The notes: generated from the sequence alone by a model not told the origin. Positions 12,128 through 22,017 are shown, counted from the stretch's first letter. The stretch: DNA of 64,000 nt from Neobacillus endophyticus (GCF_013248975.1 NZ_JABRWH010000001.1:558001-622000), one strand, 5' to 3'. Program-made: numbers and translations.

Positions 12128-13444
12128 TTATACTTTTGTGTTCAATGAAGATAAACCCGTCGCTACTTCTATTGCAGATTCAAGATCTTCCACCAAATCC
12201 TCTACATTTTCGATTCCAATAGAGAGTCGGATCAAATCCTCTGATACCCCAACAGCTATCAATCCTTCGGCATCGAGTTGCTGGTGTGTGGTACTTGCTG
12301 GATGAATAATTAAGCTTTTGGCGTCTCCGACATTGGCAACATGAGCCCAAAGCTTGATCGTATCGATTAATTTTGCTCCTGCCGCCTTGCCGCCTATAAT
12401 ACCAAACACGACCATTGAGCCTGCACCTTTTGGCAAATATTTTTTCGCCAGCTCATAATCAGGATGTGAAGGATGGCCCGGATAAGAAACCCACTGGACT
12501 GCAGGATGCTTTAACAAGTATTCCACAACCTTTTTGGTATTTGATACATGCTCTTTCATTCGTACATGAAGCGTTTCAAGCCCTAACACAAACTGAAAGG
12601 CATTTTGCGGACTTAAGGCTGGACCAAGATCGCGAAGTAACTGGACCCGTGCTTTTATAATATACGCAATTGGTCCAAGCGCTTGTGCATAGACAAGATC
12701 ATGGTAGCTAGCATCTGGTATCGTAAAGCCCGGGAATTTCCGCGAATTCCAATCGAACTTACCGCCATCAACAATAATGCCGCCAGTTGTGGTGCCATTA
12801 CCCAAAAGCCATTTTGTCGCAGAGTGGACGACGATATCAGCACCATGTTCAATCGGTCTGCACAAATAGGGAGTAGCAAATGTATTATCAACAATCAACG
12901 GCACACCGAATTCATGGGCAATTTCGGCCACTTTTTCAATATCTAATATTCTTAAACTTGGATTTCCTATGGTCTCGGCAAACACAGCCTTTGTTTTTTC
13001 CGTAATCGCAGCACGGTAATTTTCTGGATCTTCCGGGTCAACGAACTTAACATGGATTCCATATTTCGGTAGAGTCACCGCAAATAAATTATACGTTCCG
13101 CCATACAGATTGGAAGCCGCGACAATTTCATCTCCTGACTGGGCAAGGTTTAAAATTGCCAGTGTAATGGCTGCCATACCGCTGGCTACTGCCAGGGCAC
13201 CCACTCCGCCTTCCAATAATGCAACTCTTTCTTCAAATACAGTTGTCGTTGGATTGTGAATCCGAGTATATATATACCCTGGTTCTGCCAGCGAAAAGAG
13301 ATTTGCCGCATGTTCCGTATTTTTAAATTGATACGCATTGTTTTGATAGATCGGTACCGCTCGTGCGCCAGTTACCGGATCTGGTGTTAATCCCCCATGA
13401 ACGCTTAATGTTTCAAAACGATACTTCTTTTGATTCTCTCCCAT
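12128..13444 (-). CDS. O-acetylhomoserine sulfhydrylase (aminocarboxypropyltransferase)
   Basis: This 438-aa PLP enzyme of the Cys/Met metabolism family most resembles MetY-type O-acetyl-L-homoserine sulfhydrylases, which make homocysteine directly from sulfide. The PLP lysine is in [33 protein letters not shown] and [13 protein letters not shown] are family blocks. At about 430 aa it is longer than cystathionine gamma-synthases (about 380 aa), which supports MetY. It is monocistronic behind an S-box riboswitch, so expression should rise when SAM is low. The ribosome site AAGGAG precedes ATG at 13444. Confidence 0.92.
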   Translation of the reverse strand: MGENQKKYRFETLSVHGGLTPDPVTGARAVPIYQNNAYQFKNTEHAANLFSLAEPGYIYTRIHNPTTTVFEERVALLEGGVGALAVASGMAAITLAILNLAQSGDEIVAASNLYGGTYNLFAVTLPKYGIHVKFVDPEDPENYRAAITEKTKAVFAETIGNPSLRILDIEKVAEIAHEFGVPLIVDNTFATPYLCRPIEHGADIVVHSATKWLLGNGTTTGGIIVDGGKFDWNSRKFPGFTIPDASYHDLVYAQALGPIAYIIKARVQLLRDLGPALSPQNAFQFVLGLETLHVRMKEHVSNTKKVVEYLLKHPAVQWVSYPGHPSHPDYELAKKYLPKGAGSMVVFGIIGGKAAGAKLIDTIKLWAHVANVGDAKSLIIHPASTTHQQLDAEGLIAVGVSEDLIRLSIGIENVEDLVEDLESAIEVATGLSSLNTKV

Positions 13445-13524
13445 TACAATCGCTCCTTTTTATTTAAAACTATTTTCCTCCAACAAAATACCCCCAGCTT
13501 CATAAGAAGAGGAGGATGCCGCTC

Positions 13525-13628
13525 TTCTTATCTTCCAAAGCTCGTAAGCTTTGCTGGATTTAGCACCGTGTTTCTAACCGGTTGCCGGGGTTCATTGGGC
13601 CAGTTCCCTCCACCACTCTTGATAAGAA
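13525..13628 (-). ncRNA. SAM (S-box) riboswitch controlling the acetylhomoserine sulfhydrylase gene
   Basis: The minus strand starts TTCTTATCAAGAGTGGTGGA, then GGGAACTGGCCC, GAACCCCGGCAACC and further paired arms, and closes P1 with GATAAGAA. The P1 3' arm overlaps a second possible stem (ATAAGAAGAG with CTCTTCTTAT, 13502-13531) that looks like an antiterminator or competing structure. No stem followed by a clean T-tract was found before the gene. Confidence 0.94.
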
Positions 13629-13694
13629 TTTTATTGAATTGATAGAATATCGCAATAATAATATCTGAATCTTCCTTCAATTGTAATCGTTTTA

Positions 13695-14051
13695 TTAGAT
13701 GATTTTGGCAAAATCTTGCCGAGCTTTTGTTAAATAAAAAATGGATTCCAAAAGGAGGATCATCCTTAATGATGCTTCAATTTTAAGATCACCGTTCCTC
13801 TCCAATTCCCTAAGTCTTGTTTTCCCTTCAAGAAGCAGCTCAAAGGCGTGAGCGCTTCCCCAGATGACATTGTTTGGCTTGATTTGCTGCTCTGAATCAT
13901 GCAGCATCAAGATCTCTCCGTTTTTAATGACTAATTGTACAGGGGCTGCGTGGCAGTGAAGACTAACCCGCAAATCAGCTTGTTGAATTAAAGGAACAAT
14001 GTGTTCACGGACCTTAACTTGCTGTAAAAAGGTATTAATGGCTTCAATCAT
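13695..14051 (-). CDS. yusD: SCP2-like sterol-carrier domain protein (YusD-like)
   Basis: This is a small SCP2-domain protein of about 118 aa. SCP2 domains form a hydrophobic pocket that binds lipids or acyl chains. The sequence shows the domain's beta-alpha pattern, with conserved NGEILMLHD and an IWGSAHAFELLLEGK segment. The frame is open to 14096, but GGAG lies 8 nt before ATG at 14051, so that start is preferred. It sits between the S-box gene and yusE, as in B. subtilis. The ligand is unknown. Confidence 0.75.
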   Translation of the reverse strand: MIEAINTFLQQVKVREHIVPLIQQADLRVSLHCHAAPVQLVIKNGEILMLHDSEQQIKPNNVIWGSAHAFELLLEGKTRLRELERNGDLKIEASLRMILLLESIFYLTKARQDFAKII

Positions 14052-14302
14052 TTCCACCACTCCGCTCATGAAAGTTATACCTATTCTATTCAGCAATGAT
14101 TCCAGTATTCCTTTGTTTTTTGCTCGACAATTAATATGTCAGGAAAGAGAAAAATGATGATTTCCCGAGAAATATGTCGCAATTAAAAAAGAGCAAGTTC
14201 TTGAATGTGTGCTGGAGAGCTTCAACTGAGATAAAGGAAACACGAAAAGAGTTAGCGCATTCGTTCTTGGCTTTCGTAGGATCCCTTTCTCATGAAACAC
14301 AA

Positions 14303-14332
14303 AAAGCAGCCACTATTATACGCAGCTGCTTT
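14303..14332 (-). terminator. Terminator of yusF-yusE
   Basis: On the minus strand AAAGCAGC and GCTGCTTT pair across a 14-nt loop and are followed by TTTGTGTTTC. The stem overlaps the yusE stop codon. The 250-bp stretch from here to yusD (14052-14302) shows no further gene. Confidence 0.75.
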
Positions 14333-14639
14333 ACTCTAAAACCTGTTTAATTCTATCCAATAAATACGGAACAGATTGAAATGCATACATCATGTCCTTT
14401 ACCTCTCCATTTTCAATAAAGAGCAAGCACGGGACACTCTCTACTTTGTATCTCTCTGCTAGTTCCGCATAATAGTTTAAATTCATTTTTCCGATTTCAA
14501 TCTCTACGAGTTCCTCGACAACCTGGAGCATTTTGGAGGCCAATTGACAGGTACCGCACATAGGCGTGTACAAATAAGCCAGCCCCGATTTCTGTTGATC
14601 GAGGAACGAAGAGAAGTCACTTAAATTCCATTCATTCAT
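14331..14639 (-). CDS. yusE: Thioredoxin-like protein (YusE-like)
   Basis: This thioredoxin-fold protein has about 102 aa. The redox motif is CGTC in YTPMCGTCQLA, and the cis-proline segment is SVPCLLFI. The motif differs from the CGPC of thioredoxin, so a specialised disulfide or carrier role is possible. The likely start, ATG at 14639 (MNEWNL), is 8 bp from the yusF stop at 14647. The open frame runs further upstream, into yusF, but without a better ribosome site. Confidence 0.82.
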   Translation of the reverse strand: MNEWNLSDFSSFLDQQKSGLAYLYTPMCGTCQLASKMLQVVEELVEIEIGKMNLNYYAELAERYKVESVPCLLFIENGEVKDMMYAFQSVPYLLDRIKQVLE

Positions 14640-14646
14640 TAAGCTG

Positions 14647-15003
14647 TTATCCCATTTCCAAGTATTCAGTATGAACATCGATATTCGCGCTTAAAAGCAC
14701 TGTTGCCAAGTGTTTAATTGGAGCTGTTGCAACCTCACGATACATCCGATCGATATATAGATGTTCTGCTTGTGGAAACTCCCTTTTCAGCTGTTTGCGA
14801 AGTTTCTCGCCTGCCTCGTCAGCATCAACTAAAATGTAGACTTCCTTATCTTCAAGAAAATCAATCAATTCATCTAATTTAGTGATACTAATGGTGCCAT
14901 TTGTACAAATGATTTCAACAGGTTCCTTTAAGATGTTTTTAACCCGATTTTTATCCGACTTTCCTTCGACAATAAGAACTTTGTCAACATACAAATCATT
15001 CAT
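14647..15003 (-). CDS. yusF: Toprim domain protein (YusF-like)
   Basis: This 118-aa protein is essentially a single Toprim domain, related to the catalytic domain of RNase M5. The conserved glutamate is in VLIVEGKSDK (about residue 14), and the DxD pair is in ILVDADEAG. The fold supports metal-dependent phosphoryl transfer on nucleic acid, but the substrate is unknown. It is the first gene of a pair with yusE. Confidence 0.85.
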   Translation of the reverse strand: MNDLYVDKVLIVEGKSDKNRVKNILKEPVEIICTNGTISITKLDELIDFLEDKEVYILVDADEAGEKLRKQLKREFPQAEHLYIDRMYREVATAPIKHLATVLLSANIDVHTEYLEMG

Positions 15004-15080
15004 AGACCATCACCTGTAAAAGTATTTGTTTAATGTTAACATATTCTAAATGCTTGATTCCGTGTGTCCCTTTGTTGGCG

Positions 15081-15105
15081 GAAAGGGAAGTATAACTTTC
15101 CTTTC
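15081..15105 (+). repeat. Hairpin followed by T-tract, no upstream plus-strand gene
   Basis: GAAAGGGAAG, loop TATAA, CTTTCCTTTC, then TTTTTTTT. It looks like a plus-strand terminator, but no plus-strand gene ends here. The stem resembles the right-hand hairpin of the three-copy repeat (AGGAAAG...CTTTCCT), so it may be an eroded copy. Confidence 0.5.
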
Positions 15106-15234
15106 TTTTTTTTCCTTTAGGAACTCACTAGTGAAGAGAGTTTTCTTTAGTATGTTAACTATATCATTATTGTCAGTATAAAAATAGGTATTTGCTTAGT
15201 AAAATTTTTTATTCGTAGGCGCTGTTAAATTTGG

Positions 15235-15426
15235 CTGTTGATATCCGCTCTAGGTACGAGCGGTTCGCGGGCGTGCCGGGAAGCCACCTTGGTGCAAAAG
15301 CACCTGCGGTGTCTCCCCAGCCTCGTACTCCCGCAGGACATTGAAACACATCCTTGAATCCGCCCACGTACGAAGAAAATACGCTAGCATCTTCGAGAAG
15401 TCTCGTGTCTTCCGTTCCAATAACAG
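15235..15426. repeat. MITE-like intergenic repeat, full-length copy
   Basis: This element of about 192 bp begins CTGTTGATATCCGCTC and ends TTCCGTTCCAATAACAG. The terminal CTGTT(G)AT and AATAACAG are imperfect inverted repeats. The interior is GC-rich with short palindromes such as GGTGCAAAAGCACC, unlike the flanks. An internally deleted 26-bp version is at 54278-54303. It has no coding potential and is non-autonomous if mobile. Confidence 0.65.
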
Positions 15427-15478
15427 TCTTAAATATCAACAATATTCTTTAAGATAGCCTATCCGTAAAATAGAAAAA

Positions 15479-15495
15479 GCACCTTTAAAAGGTGC
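15479..15495 (-). terminator. Terminator of gcvH
   Basis: The minus strand pairs GCACCTTT with AAAGGTGC through a one-base centre, followed by TTTTTCTATTTT, 14 bp after the gcvH stop. Confidence 0.85.
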
Positions 15496-15509
15496 CCTTC
15501 GTCGTCAAA

Positions 15510-15893
15510 TTATTCTTCGTTTGTCATTTCTTCATATTGCTCAGCAGTCAGTAATTCATCAAGCTCACTTGGATTGGATAACTCGATTACAATCATCCAT
15601 GCTTTTTCGTATGGTGATTCGTTTACAAATTCTGGACTGTCACTTAAGTCTTCGTTTACTTCTACTACTTTGCCGCTGACAGGTGCATAAAGCTCAGATA
15701 CGGTTTTTACAGATTCCACGCTGCCGAATGGTTCATTGGCGGTTACTTCATCCCCAATTTCTGGAAGTTCAACAAAAACTATGTCACCTAATTCATGCTG
15801 AGCAAAATCAGTAATCCCGACACGCACTTTTTCGCCTTCCACTTTTACCCATTCATGTTCTTCAGAATAACGCAGTTCTTTTGGTATACTCAT
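15510..15893 (-). CDS. gcvH: Glycine cleavage system H protein
   Basis: GcvH, 127 aa, is the lipoyl carrier of the glycine cleavage system. In Gram-positive bacteria it also acts as an intermediate in lipoate distribution to 2-oxoacid dehydrogenases. The lipoylation lysine is in [11 protein letters not shown] (about residue 63), and HEWVKVEG near the N-terminus is typical. It is monocistronic with its own terminator, away from gcvT/gcvP, as in B. subtilis. Confidence 0.96.
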   Translation of the reverse strand: MSIPKELRYSEEHEWVKVEGEKVRVGITDFAQHELGDIVFVELPEIGDEVTANEPFGSVESVKTVSELYAPVSGKVVEVNEDLSDSPEFVNESPYEKAWMIVIELSNPSELDELLTAEQYEEMTNEE

Positions 15894-15982
15894 CGCTTAA
15901 ATCCCTCCAAGTAAAATGTAATAATCTATCATCGAATTGCATCGATTCCAATGATCCAAATCGCTTTCCAGAGCTCTTATAA

Positions 15983-16351
15983 TTACTTGCTCCACATCTT
16001 TTCAAACTCTTCTTCTTTAAAACCCACTGTCACATGTTCTCCATCTGTTAACACTGGTCTTTTGATTAGCATGCCTTCAGAGGCAAGCAAATCCAACAAT
16101 TCTTCATCAGTGGCGGTCTTCAGTTTATCTTTTACCCCTAATTCACGATATTTTAAACCGCTAGTATTGAAGAATTTTTTTAATTCCAAGCTGCTGCTGC
16201 GATAGAGCTTTTCCAATTCCTCACGTGATGGAGGATGATCAACAATATGTACTGCTTCATACGGGATATTATGGGCATCCAGCCATTTCTTCGCGTTCCG
16301 GCATGTGCCGCACTTTGGATACCAGTAAAAAGTGAGAGACATTTGTTTCAC
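15983..16351 (-). CDS. yusI: ArsC/Spx-family protein (YusI-like)
   Basis: This thioredoxin-fold protein of the ArsC/Spx/MgsR family has 122 aa. It carries CGTC in YWYPKCGTCRNAKKWL, and the conserved RPVLTDGE block positions the third-position arginine of the family. Both cysteines of CxxC are present, as in Spx, but the residues Spx uses to bind RNA polymerase cannot be assessed here. An oxidoreductase role or transcription-factor interaction is possible; neither is shown. Confidence 0.82.
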   Translation of the reverse strand: MKQMSLTFYWYPKCGTCRNAKKWLDAHNIPYEAVHIVDHPPSREELEKLYRSSSLELKKFFNTSGLKYRELGVKDKLKTATDEELLDLLASEGMLIKRPVLTDGEHVTVGFKEEEFEKMWSK

Positions 16352-16473
16352 CGCCTTTTACTAAAATCTAAACACATATTACCATAATGATTTCAAAACA
16401 AAAAATTTTCCAACTTAGAATTTCGACGAATTCTGCAAAAATCCTTCCTTTCAGATAAAAATTTAATAATAAA

Positions 16474-16499
16474 GAAGCCTCTCATAAATGAAAGGCTTC
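16474..16499 (-). terminator. Terminator of fadNAE
   Basis: The minus strand has GAAGCCTTTCA and TGAGAGGCTTC as stem (one wobble) around TTTA, followed by TTTATTATT, just past the fadE stop. Confidence 0.82.
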
Positions 16500-16512
16500 G
16501 AATCTGGATTCA

Positions 16513-18294
16513 TTAAACAACATAGCGTTCTGCAGCAATTAGGACATCTGCTGCTTCACGTTTTTTCGCAATAACGTTTATTGGGGTATGGCGTGTAAAC
16601 TTGCGAAGGGAAGTCAGCATCATACGAAGCATATCACCTTGTTCAACTGCAACAAGCGTTTCTTTGGTAATGGCTTCGATTACATTAAAGGCTTCCTGAC
16701 AGAAAATTTGTGTATAAAGCAATTTTTGACCACTCTTATCTAAACTATTTTTCGCAATAGCTTTTTCAGTACGTAACACGACAGATTCCATTGCATATAC
16801 GTTTGAAATGATATCAGCAATATTAGCGAGAATTTCTTGCTCAGCTTCAAGGTTTTTACCGTATTTTTGTGCTGCCAGACCAGCTGCTAGCAATGCAATC
16901 TTTTTCGCATTTTTCACCAAGTATTTTTCTTGTACTAACGGCTCATCACCTGGCTCTTCCGGCATTAACATCATGAGTTCTTCTTGAAGAGCCATTGCTT
17001 TTTGGAATAACGGAAGTTCTCCTTTAATGGCTTTTTTTACAAGAGTTCCTGGTACTAGCAAGCGGTTGATTTCATTTGTTCCTTCAAAGATCCGTTGGAT
17101 ACGGGCATCACGGTATGCTCTTTCAATTGGATATTCTTGCATAAATCCGTATCCTCCATGAATTTGAACACCTTCATCGACAACATGGGCCAATACTTCA
17201 CTGGCAAAGAACTTATTTAAGGAGCATTCAATCGCATATTCGGCAATGGAGTTAGCGAGTACTTTTATATCTTTTGTTTCTTCGTCGGAAAGCTTTCCTT
17301 GGTTTTCTTCGTACAAACCAATTGTACGCCATACGGAGCTTTCAGCCGCATATATTTCTGAAGCCAATGTACCGAATTTTTCTTTAGTTAAGTTAAATTG
17401 AGAAATTGGCGTTTTAAATTGCTGACGTCCGTTTGCATATTTAATGGTCATTTCTATTGCCTTTTTGGAACCTCCAACAGCACCTACTGCCAGTTTGTAA
17501 CGTCCGATATTTAAGATATTAAAAGCGATGACATGTCCTTTGCCAATTTCGCCCAATAAATTTTCAACAGGAACGGGTACATCTTCTAAAATAAGAGTAC
17601 GGGTAGAGGAGCTTTTAATTCCCATTTTCTTCTCTTCTGCACCAGTAGAGACTCCTGGAAATTCTCTTTCAACGATGAAGGCAGAGAATTTTTCGCCGTC
17701 AATCTTGGCATAGACCACAAATACATCTGCAAAGCCGGCGTTGGTGATCCATTGTTTTTCTCCATTTAAAATATAATGAGTTCCTTCCGCATTTAATTTT
17801 GCAGTTGTTCTGGCGCCAAGTGCATCAGAACCCGAGCCTGGCTCAGTTAGGGCATAGGCAGCTAATTTTTCACCAGATGCAAGAGCTGGTAGATACTTTT
17901 TCTTTTGCTCTTCGTTTCCGAATAAAACGATTGGCAGGGAGCCGATTCCAACGTGCGCACCATGAGAAAGCGCAAATCCGCCGCCGCCTGACATTTTTTC
18001 GGTGATAAGTGAGGAAGTAATTTTGTCCAAGCCAAGTCCTTCGTATTCCTCCGGTACGTCCGCCGCTAAAAGGCCAAGTTCACCTGCTTCTTTTAAAAGC
18101 TTAACAGTAATATCGAATTCATGATTTTCCAGTTTCTCCAGCACTGGTTGGACTTCTTTTTCCACAAAGTCTTCAGCCGTTTTGGCAATCATTAAATGTT
18201 CTTCGGTAAAGTCTTCTGGAGTCAGCAGTTGATCATATGAAATATCTTCAATTAAAAAGCTTCCGCCTTTAATGATTTTTTTCGTTTCAGTCAT
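16513..18294 (-). CDS. fadE: Acyl-CoA dehydrogenase FadE (YusJ-like)
   Basis: This FAD-dependent acyl-CoA dehydrogenase catalyses the first oxidation of beta-oxidation. It has 593 aa, with the classic dehydrogenase domain to about residue 390 plus a C-terminal helical extension of about 180 aa seen in this Firmicutes subfamily. Family signatures are YALTEPGSGSDALGA and QIHGGYGFMQEYPIERAYRDARI. The catalytic glutamate is expected in the FEGTNEINR region. ATG at 18294 follows AGGAGG; the longer frame to 18333 lacks a site. It is last in fadN-A-E. Confidence 0.94.
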   Translation of the reverse strand: MTETKKIIKGGSFLIEDISYDQLLTPEDFTEEHLMIAKTAEDFVEKEVQPVLEKLENHEFDITVKLLKEAGELGLLAADVPEEYEGLGLDKITSSLITEKMSGGGGFALSHGAHVGIGSLPIVLFGNEEQKKKYLPALASGEKLAAYALTEPGSGSDALGARTTAKLNAEGTHYILNGEKQWITNAGFADVFVVYAKIDGEKFSAFIVEREFPGVSTGAEEKKMGIKSSSTRTLILEDVPVPVENLLGEIGKGHVIAFNILNIGRYKLAVGAVGGSKKAIEMTIKYANGRQQFKTPISQFNLTKEKFGTLASEIYAAESSVWRTIGLYEENQGKLSDEETKDIKVLANSIAEYAIECSLNKFFASEVLAHVVDEGVQIHGGYGFMQEYPIERAYRDARIQRIFEGTNEINRLLVPGTLVKKAIKGELPLFQKAMALQEELMMLMPEEPGDEPLVQEKYLVKNAKKIALLAAGLAAQKYGKNLEAEQEILANIADIISNVYAMESVVLRTEKAIAKNSLDKSGQKLLYTQIFCQEAFNVIEAITKETLVAVEQGDMLRMMLTSLRKFTRHTPINVIAKKREAADVLIAAERYVV

Positions 18295-18354
18295 TCTAAT
18301 TCCTCCTAATCGATGATATTTACAGGGAGCCAAATTGATGACTCCGTTCTACAA

Positions 18355-19530
18355 TTAAAGTAATTCAAACACACCCGCAGCACCCATACCGCCGCCAATA
18401 CACATCGTAACTACACCAAACTGCTGATTTCTGCGTTTTAATTCATGCAGGAGGGTTAGCGTCAATTTTGCACCTGTACAGCCCAGCGGATGGCCCAGAG
18501 CGATTGCACCACCGTTGACATTTACTTTCTCTTCTTCAAGGCCCAGCTCGCGGATGACTTGAATGGATTGGGAAGCAAACGCTTCATTTAATTCGAACAA
18601 ATCGATATCAGAAACTTGTAATCCAGCAAGCTGTAAAGCTTTTGGTACTGCTACCACTGGGCCAACGCCCATAATTTCCGGCGGGACTCCGCCAACAGCA
18701 AAAGAGCGGAATTTTGCCAATGGCTTAAGGCCAAGAGATTCAGCCTTTTCACGATCCATCACCATGACGGCAGCTGCCCCGTCACTTGTTTGTGAGGCGT
18801 TTCCAGCTGTTACGCTGCCTGTCACCGAAAATGCAGGACGCAATTTCGCTAACGTTTCTAGGTTAGTGTCAGGCCGGACACCCTCATCAGTTGTGAATTG
18901 AACCGTTTTTTCAACAAGTTTGTTGTCCAGGCCAACCGTACGGAATGTTACGTCAACAGGGACAATTTCATCGACGAATTTTCCTTCCTGGATGGCTTTA
19001 AAAGCACGCTGATGGCTTCTTACTGCAAAGGCATCCTGATCTTCGCGGGAAATACCGTATTTGCTTGCTACGGCTTCAGCTGTGTGACCCATTCCCATAT
19101 AATATTCCGGAGCTGTTTCAACCAGCTTGGCATTTGGACGTATCACATGTCCGCCCATTGGCAGCAAGCTCATGGATTCAACGCCGCCGGCAATCGCCGT
19201 ATCTGTATGCCCCAGCATAATGGCTTGTGCCGCATAGGCAATGGCTTGAAGTCCGGAAGAACAGAAACGGTTGACTGTGATGGCCGGAACCGTATGCGGC
19301 AGTCCTGCTAATGCACCAATATTTCTTGCTACGTTCATCCCTTGCTCTGCTTCAGGCGTTGCGCAACCAATGACTAAATCATCTATATTTCCTTCATAAT
19401 TTCCGGCACGCTTTAATGTTTCTTTTACCACCAACGCTCCCAAGTCATCAGGGCGAACAGTAGCAAGTGTTCCTTTCTTCGCTTTCCCAACCGGGGTCCG
19501 TGCTCCGGCAACGATAACCGCTTCTCTCAT
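18355..19530 (-). CDS. fadA: Acetyl-CoA acyltransferase (3-ketoacyl-CoA thiolase) FadA
   Basis: This thiolase of 391 aa cleaves 3-ketoacyl-CoA to acetyl-CoA and a shortened acyl-CoA. The nucleophilic cysteine is in [11 protein letters not shown] (about 91), the His motif is in [15 protein letters not shown], and the second catalytic cysteine is in TMCIGGGMG near the C-terminus. It lies between fadN and fadE, 99 bp after fadN, with ribosome site GAGAGGGA. Confidence 0.96.
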   Translation of the reverse strand: MREAVIVAGARTPVGKAKKGTLATVRPDDLGALVVKETLKRAGNYEGNIDDLVIGCATPEAEQGMNVARNIGALAGLPHTVPAITVNRFCSSGLQAIAYAAQAIMLGHTDTAIAGGVESMSLLPMGGHVIRPNAKLVETAPEYYMGMGHTAEAVASKYGISREDQDAFAVRSHQRAFKAIQEGKFVDEIVPVDVTFRTVGLDNKLVEKTVQFTTDEGVRPDTNLETLAKLRPAFSVTGSVTAGNASQTSDGAAAVMVMDREKAESLGLKPLAKFRSFAVGGVPPEIMGVGPVVAVPKALQLAGLQVSDIDLFELNEAFASQSIQVIRELGLEEEKVNVNGGAIALGHPLGCTGAKLTLTLLHELKRRNQQFGVVTMCIGGGMGAAGVFELL

Positions 19531-19629
19531 TGCGTTCCCTCTCTTTCTGGCGAATTAGCAAAATTCGAATCTATTATTAACAGTCAGGGATAGAAATTAT
19601 CAGCCCCTGTCGCTAAAGCAATCAAATTT

Positions 19630-22017
19630 CTAATTTCTTAACGGTTTTCCTTTCAAAAGCATATGCTGCATGCGCTGCTGTGTTTTTGGCTCTCTAATCA
19701 GACTTAAAAATGCTTCCCTTTCTAAATCAAGCAGATATTGTTCATCCACTTCTGTTCCATATGGCACTTTTCCGCCTGCAATTACGTAGGCAATTTTCTT
19801 AGCAATTTTCATGTCATGCTCGGATAGATACCCGGATAAGCGCATACCTTCTGCACCTAAAAGCAAAGTAGCATACCCCGGTTCACCGGTGACAGGAACT
19901 TTTCTGCGAACTTTTGCTTTATAGCCTTTTTCATGCAAAGCGAGCACCGCTTGTTTGGCATCATAAAGTAAGTGATCCCCATTGAAACTGATTCCATCTG
20001 TGAGATCCAAGAAATTATTTTCGCGAGCCTCTTCAGCAGATGTTGAAACTTTCGCAGTAGCGATTGTTTCAAATACTTTATTTGCTACTGCCTGAAGGTC
20101 AAATTGGACACCATTTGGAAGGTTTTCTAAATGCTTCATGTAAAGCTCCTTGTTACCACCGCCGCCTGGAAGCAACCCGACACCTACTTCTACAAGACCC
20201 ATATATGTTTCAGAGGATGCTTGAATGTGGGCAGCTGGCAAACACACCTCAGCGCCGCCGCCAAGCGTCATGGAAAATGGTGCTGCTACAACTGGTTTGG
20301 AGCTGTATTTTACGCGAAGCATTGCTTTATGAAGCTGTCGGATCACCATATCAAGCTCATCGTAGTTATCATCCTGAGCTTCCATCAGCATCATCGCTAG
20401 GTTCGCACCAACACAGAAGTTTTTACCTTGGTTGCCGATCACAAGGCCTTTGTAGTTTTTTTCCACTTCGTCAACGGCAAAGTTAATCATTTGAATCGTA
20501 TCAAGACCTAGTGCATTATTCGGTGAATGGAATTCGAGCAATGCGACTCCATCGCCAATATCGATCAAGCTTGCGCCGCTGTTCTTTTTAATAACACCTT
20601 TTTGTTTCTTCATCTTTTTAAGGTCCATGACCTTTGGATTGATTTCAACTAGTTTATATTCACCTTTATTGTAGAAATAGAGATCCCCGTCATCTTCTTT
20701 ATAGAAGGAAGTAAAGCCTTTTCCAAGCATATCTGTCACCCAACCAGGGATTTCCAGACCTGAATCTTTCATCTTTTGCACTGATTTTTCCACACCAATG
20801 GCATCCCAGCTTTCAAATGGGCCCATCTCCCAGCCGAAGCCCCATTTCATAGCACGGTCAACGGCGACGATGTCGTCAGCAATCTCACCTAATAGCTGGG
20901 CGGAGTAAATAGCAGACTGTGCAAATGTATTCCATAAAAATTGTCCAGCTCGATCGTCCGCGTAAACAAGCGCTTTCATTTTGCTGCCAGTGCTCTTTTC
21001 TTGCTTAGCAAGTTCGATGGACATTGCCGACAGTTTTTTGCGTGGACCATATTCCAATGTATTTGGATCAAGCTCCAAAATTTCTTTACCTTTTTTCAAG
21101 AAAAACCCTTGCCCGGATTTGCTGCCAAGCCATCCTCTTTCCACCATTGTTTTGAGGAAAGCCGGCACTTCAAAGACTTCTTTCTCTTTCCCATTGACCT
21201 TTTCATAGACGTTTCCTGCTACATGATAGAAGGTATCCAAACCTACGACATCAAGAGTGCGGAAAGTCGCACTTTTGGCACGGCCGATTAGCGGTCCTGT
21301 AATTGAATCCACTTCACCGACACTGTAGCCGCCTTTTAACATTTCTTCGACTGTCATGAGAAGACCATATGTGCCAATTCTGTTGGCGATAAAGTTTGGT
21401 GTATCTTTTGCCACTACAACACCTTTGCCTAAAACATCTTCGCCAAACGTTTTCATAAAGGAGAGGACTTCTGGGTCTGTGTATTGGGTCGGAATGATTT
21501 CTAATAATTTCAGGTATCGCGGCGGGTTAAAGAAGTGTGTTCCAAGGAAGTGCTTTTGGAAATCCTCTGAGCGACCTTCCACCATTGCTTCCACTGAGAT
21601 ACCGGATGTGTTTGAACTGATGATGCTGCCAGGCTTTCGGAACTGATCTACCTTATCAAAAATTTGTTTCTTTACGTTTAGGTTTTCAACTACTACTTCG
21701 ATTACCCAGTCGATATCTTTTAACTTCACTAAATCGTCTTCCAAATTGCCTGCTTCGATTAAAGCTAAATTCTTCTTGGAGGTTAATGGTGCCGGCTTTT
21801 GCTTTAATAATTTTTGAATCGATTGGGTGCTAATACGATTTCGTACCTGCATATCCTGTAAGGTAAGGCCTTTTGCTTCTTCTTCTTTTGTCAGTTCACG
21901 TGGCACAATATCCAATAATAGTGTTGGAATACCGATATTTGCTAAATGTGCTGCAATACCTGATCCCATAACACCGGAACCTAATACAGCTGCTTTTTTA
22001 ATCAATTGGCTCAACAT
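19630..22017 (-). CDS. fadN: Multifunctional 3-hydroxyacyl-CoA dehydrogenase / enoyl-CoA hydratase FadN
   Basis: FadN, 795 aa, fuses an N-terminal 3-hydroxyacyl-CoA dehydrogenase (NAD motif GSGVMGSGIAAHLA, then THFFNPPRYLKLLE) with a C-terminal enoyl-CoA hydratase/crotonase domain starting near residue 475. The crotonase oxyanion-hole region reads NFCVGANLAMM and TLGGGAEVCLP. This order is reversed relative to E. coli FadB, as in B. subtilis FadN. ATG at 22017 follows GGGGGAG; a longer frame reaches 22047 but would lie inside the FadR box. It is first in the operon. Confidence 0.95.
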   Translation of the reverse strand: MLSQLIKKAAVLGSGVMGSGIAAHLANIGIPTLLLDIVPRELTKEEEAKGLTLQDMQVRNRISTQSIQKLLKQKPAPLTSKKNLALIEAGNLEDDLVKLKDIDWVIEVVVENLNVKKQIFDKVDQFRKPGSIISSNTSGISVEAMVEGRSEDFQKHFLGTHFFNPPRYLKLLEIIPTQYTDPEVLSFMKTFGEDVLGKGVVVAKDTPNFIANRIGTYGLLMTVEEMLKGGYSVGEVDSITGPLIGRAKSATFRTLDVVGLDTFYHVAGNVYEKVNGKEKEVFEVPAFLKTMVERGWLGSKSGQGFFLKKGKEILELDPNTLEYGPRKKLSAMSIELAKQEKSTGSKMKALVYADDRAGQFLWNTFAQSAIYSAQLLGEIADDIVAVDRAMKWGFGWEMGPFESWDAIGVEKSVQKMKDSGLEIPGWVTDMLGKGFTSFYKEDDGDLYFYNKGEYKLVEINPKVMDLKKMKKQKGVIKKNSGASLIDIGDGVALLEFHSPNNALGLDTIQMINFAVDEVEKNYKGLVIGNQGKNFCVGANLAMMLMEAQDDNYDELDMVIRQLHKAMLRVKYSSKPVVAAPFSMTLGGGAEVCLPAAHIQASSETYMGLVEVGVGLLPGGGGNKELYMKHLENLPNGVQFDLQAVANKVFETIATAKVSTSAEEARENNFLDLTDGISFNGDHLLYDAKQAVLALHEKGYKAKVRRKVPVTGEPGYATLLLGAEGMRLSGYLSEHDMKIAKKIAYVIAGGKVPYGTEVDEQYLLDLEREAFLSLIREPKTQQRMQHMLLKGKPLRN

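Noticed and set aside
15081-15105. Plus-strand terminator as evidence for a missing plus-strand gene near 15 kb
   Set aside because: No plus-strand open frame with a ribosome site ends here; the hairpin resembles the repeat family instead.
15209-15442. 77-aa minus-strand open frame at the MITE-like repeat
   Set aside because: It lies wholly over the repeat element and its codons reflect the repeat palindromes, with no ribosome site.
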